From: Frateuria_A sp051900425
Lineage (GTDB): Bacteria; Pseudomonadota; Gammaproteobacteria; Xanthomonadales; Rhodanobacteraceae
Direction: 5' to 3'
Assembly: GCF_051900425.1 (NCBI RefSeq)
Contig: NZ_JBHZGK010000005.1
Location: 278,536-342,535, forward strand
DNA length: 64,000 nt
Of the stretch, positions 62,499 to 64,000 are shown one piece after another (the first letter of the stretch is position 1; each line of letters begins with the position of its first letter). Both the position numbers and the translations under genes were made by a program. The notes beneath the pieces were generated by a model. It saw nothing but the letters and a program-made list of their open reading frames with translations. It searched no databases and had not been told where the DNA came from.

Positions 62499-63710
62499 AT
62501 GAGCGAGCTCGAGCAGGCGTTGGCGACCATCGCCCGCGGCGCTGACGAAGTCATCAAGCAGGAAGAACTCATCGAGCGCCTGAAGAGCGGGCGCCCGCTG
62601 CGCATCAAGGCCGGCTTCGATCCCACGGCTCCGGACCTGCACCTGGGCCACACGGTGCTGCTCAACAAGATGCGCCAGTTCCAGGACCTCGGGCACCAGG
62701 TGGTCTTTCTGATCGGCGACTTCACCGGAATGATCGGTGACCCGACCGGCAAGAACGTCACCCGCAAGCCGCTCAGTCGCGAGGACGTGCTGAAGAATGC
62801 CGAGACCTACGCCGCGCAGGTCTACAAGGTGCTCGACCGTGAGCGCACCGAAGTGCGCTTCAACTCCGAGTGGTTCGGCAAGATGTCCGCAGCAGACATG
62901 ATCAAGCTGGCCGCGCAGCACACCGTGGCACGCATGCTCGAGCGCGACGACTTCGCCAAGCGGTTTACCGGGCAGCAGCCGATCGCGATCCACGAGTTCC
63001 TGTATCCGCTGGTGCAGGGCTACGACTCGGTGGCGCTCAAGGCCGACGTCGAACTCGGCGGCACCGACCAGAAATTCAACCTGCTGATGGGGCGTGCCCT
63101 GCAGGAGCACCACGGGCAACCGCCACAGATCGTGCTGACGATGCCTCTGCTCGAGGGCCTGGATGGCGTCCACAAGATGTCCAAGTCGCTGGGCAACTAC
63201 ATCGGCATCGACGAACCGGCGATCGACATCGTCACCAAGACGATGAAGATCGACGACGCGCTGATGTGGCGCTGGTTCGAGCTGCTCAGCTTCGAGGTGT
63301 CGCTGGACGAGCTGGCGCACATGAAGCGCGAAGTGGAGAGCGGTGCGCTCAACCCGCGCGATGCCAAGTTGCGGCTCGCGCGCGAGCTCGCTACGCGCTT
63401 CCATGGCGTCGCGGCAGCCGAGCAGGCGCTAGCGGGCTGGCACGCGGTGGTGCGCGGCGAAGGCGACACGTCGCTATTGCCGCTCACCGAGATCGCCGTG
63501 CCTGCCGAGGGCCTGCGCCTGCCGGCCCTGCTGACGGCCGCAGGGCTTACCGCCAGCAACTCCGAGGCGAACCGCAAGCTGAAAGAGCGCGCGGTGCGCA
63601 TCGATGCCGCCGTGGTCGAGGACGCGCAGCGCGTGTTAAGTGCCGGATTCGAAGGCGTCCTGCAAGTGGGCAAGCGCAACTTCGCGCGAGTGAAGCTCGT
63701 CGCAGGCTAG
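62499..63710 (+). CDS. tyrS: Tyrosyl-tRNA synthetase
   Basis: 403 residues, class I. LHLGHTVLLNKMRQFQDLGHQVVFLIGDFTGMIGDP carries the HIGH motif, KMSKSLGNYIG the KMSKS motif, and the C-terminus (LKERAVRIDAAVV...) an S4-like RNA-binding domain. It belongs to the TyrZ-like group of tyrosyl synthetases seen in Xanthomonadales. The start at 62499 follows AGAGGA. It lies directly upstream of a ribosomal RNA operon. Confidence 0.98.
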   Translation: MSELEQALATIARGADEVIKQEELIERLKSGRPLRIKAGFDPTAPDLHLGHTVLLNKMRQFQDLGHQVVFLIGDFTGMIGDPTGKNVTRKPLSREDVLKNAETYAAQVYKVLDRERTEVRFNSEWFGKMSAADMIKLAAQHTVARMLERDDFAKRFTGQQPIAIHEFLYPLVQGYDSVALKADVELGGTDQKFNLLMGRALQEHHGQPPQIVLTMPLLEGLDGVHKMSKSLGNYIGIDEPAIDIVTKTMKIDDALMWRWFELLSFEVSLDELAHMKREVESGALNPRDAKLRLARELATRFHGVAAAEQALAGWHAVVRGEGDTSLLPLTEIAVPAEGLRLPALLTAAGLTASNSEANRKLKERAVRIDAAVVEDAQRVLSAGFEGVLQVGKRNFARVKLVAG

Positions 63711-63857
63711 TCTGCAGGCCGATTCTGGCGCGGGGCACCCGGCAGACCAGCCGCGCTCGCTTGCCAAGTTCGTGCGCTCTCCCTACTATTCGCGGCCCGT
63801 CGCCCAACTCCCCTTGGCCGGCAACACCCCCAAGCAAGATTCTTCGCAAAAGGGTGT

Positions 63858-63885
63858 TGACGAACCGGCAAAGGAATGTAGAATG
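63858..63885 (+). promoter_or_regulatory. Ribosomal RNA operon promoter
   Basis: TTGACG, 16 bases, TAGAAT, followed by a GC-rich GGGCGGCTCACCC region where transcription would start near 63892. A-rich bases upstream (GCAAAAGGG) resemble an UP element. The following leader sequence makes the rRNA assignment strong. Confidence 0.85.
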
Positions 63886-63943
63886 GGCGGCTCACCCGGG
63901 ACGAAACGTCTCGGGGCGATTCGAGGAATCGGTCGCAAGTGAT

Positions 63944-64000
63944 TGATCTTTGACAGTGTGCGCAGGTGACTTGTGTGGGCGCCTTGCGGTGGATGGATGA
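63944..64000 (+). promoter_or_regulatory. rRNA leader with boxA antitermination element (5' part only)
   Basis: TGATCTTTGACA (63944-63955) resembles boxA (consensus TGCTCTTTAACA), and the following GTGTGCGCAGGTGACTTGTGTGGGCG is the usual rrn leader of Xanthomonadales. The 16S gene should begin to the right of the window. Confidence 0.8.

Overview
The window is very GC-rich, densely packed chromosomal DNA from a gammaproteobacterium of the order Xanthomonadales, most likely Rhodanobacteraceae (Rhodanobacter, Dyella or Frateuria type). The basis is gene content and order: phhA with a divergent Lrp regulator, divergent speA and speE, coaBC-dut-algC with a membrane-fused AlgC followed closely by pyrE, tyrS directly in front of a ribosomal RNA operon, and abundant short palindromic repeats. 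Nearly all of it is core or conserved accessory sequence. I see no phage, transposase, CRISPR array, secretion cluster or tRNA gene.

Layout. 1-7.8 kb: end of a RES-domain gene, two tandem GDSL hydrolases, phhA/lrp, an acyltransferase-hydrolase pair, a VOC protein, a ZIP metal transporter and a manganese catalase. 8.4-11.7 kb: a stress and envelope run (PEBP protein, DUF1328, a YqjD/YqjE/YqjK-like trio, an AI-2E-family permease). 11.8-19 kb: a MexEF-OprN-type efflux operon with a divergent LysR regulator. 19-23.6 kb: a CHASE3 hybrid histidine kinase, two tandem proteins built from doubled TonB-C-like domains, and uppP. 23.7-31.3 kb: a nitrogen-control block with glnA behind a textbook sigma-54 promoter and an NtrC enhancer, then a DUF2235 hydrolase fused to a LecA-like domain, a frameshifted small secreted-protein gene, DUF3034 plus an exported truncated hemoglobin, and ntrBC preceded by NtrC-box-like sequences. 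31.5-43 kb: GNAT, a PAS-GGDEF-EAL protein, a thiolase, a TonB-like protein, a ParA-SixA-YceI operon with a phospholipase D family lipoprotein, and unknown genes. 43-51.6 kb: polyamine genes, two short-chain dehydrogenases, a SPOR protein, argS and radC. 51.7-64 kb: coaBC-dut-algC, a DUF4124 protein, pyrE, exonuclease III, an AmpG-like permease, anmK, an M23 endopeptidase, tyrS, and at the right edge the promoter and boxA leader of an rRNA operon.

How the genes work together. GlnA, NtrB and NtrC form a regulatory loop readable from DNA sites. AnmK, the AmpG-like permease, UppP, the M23 endopeptidase and the SPOR protein all concern peptidoglycan. CoaBC, Dut, PyrE and ArgS are housekeeping. Three families of short palindromic repeats sit within a few bases of gene 3' ends; in three cases the repeat edge itself supplies the stop codon, and one copy is translated as part of a lipoprotein signal peptide.

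There is no large unknown system here. The best leads are the nitrogen-control block with its inserted genes, the DUF2235-LecA-like fusion, the doubled TonB-C-like proteins, and the relation between repeats and gene ends. All assignments come from reading motifs by eye; no database search was possible.
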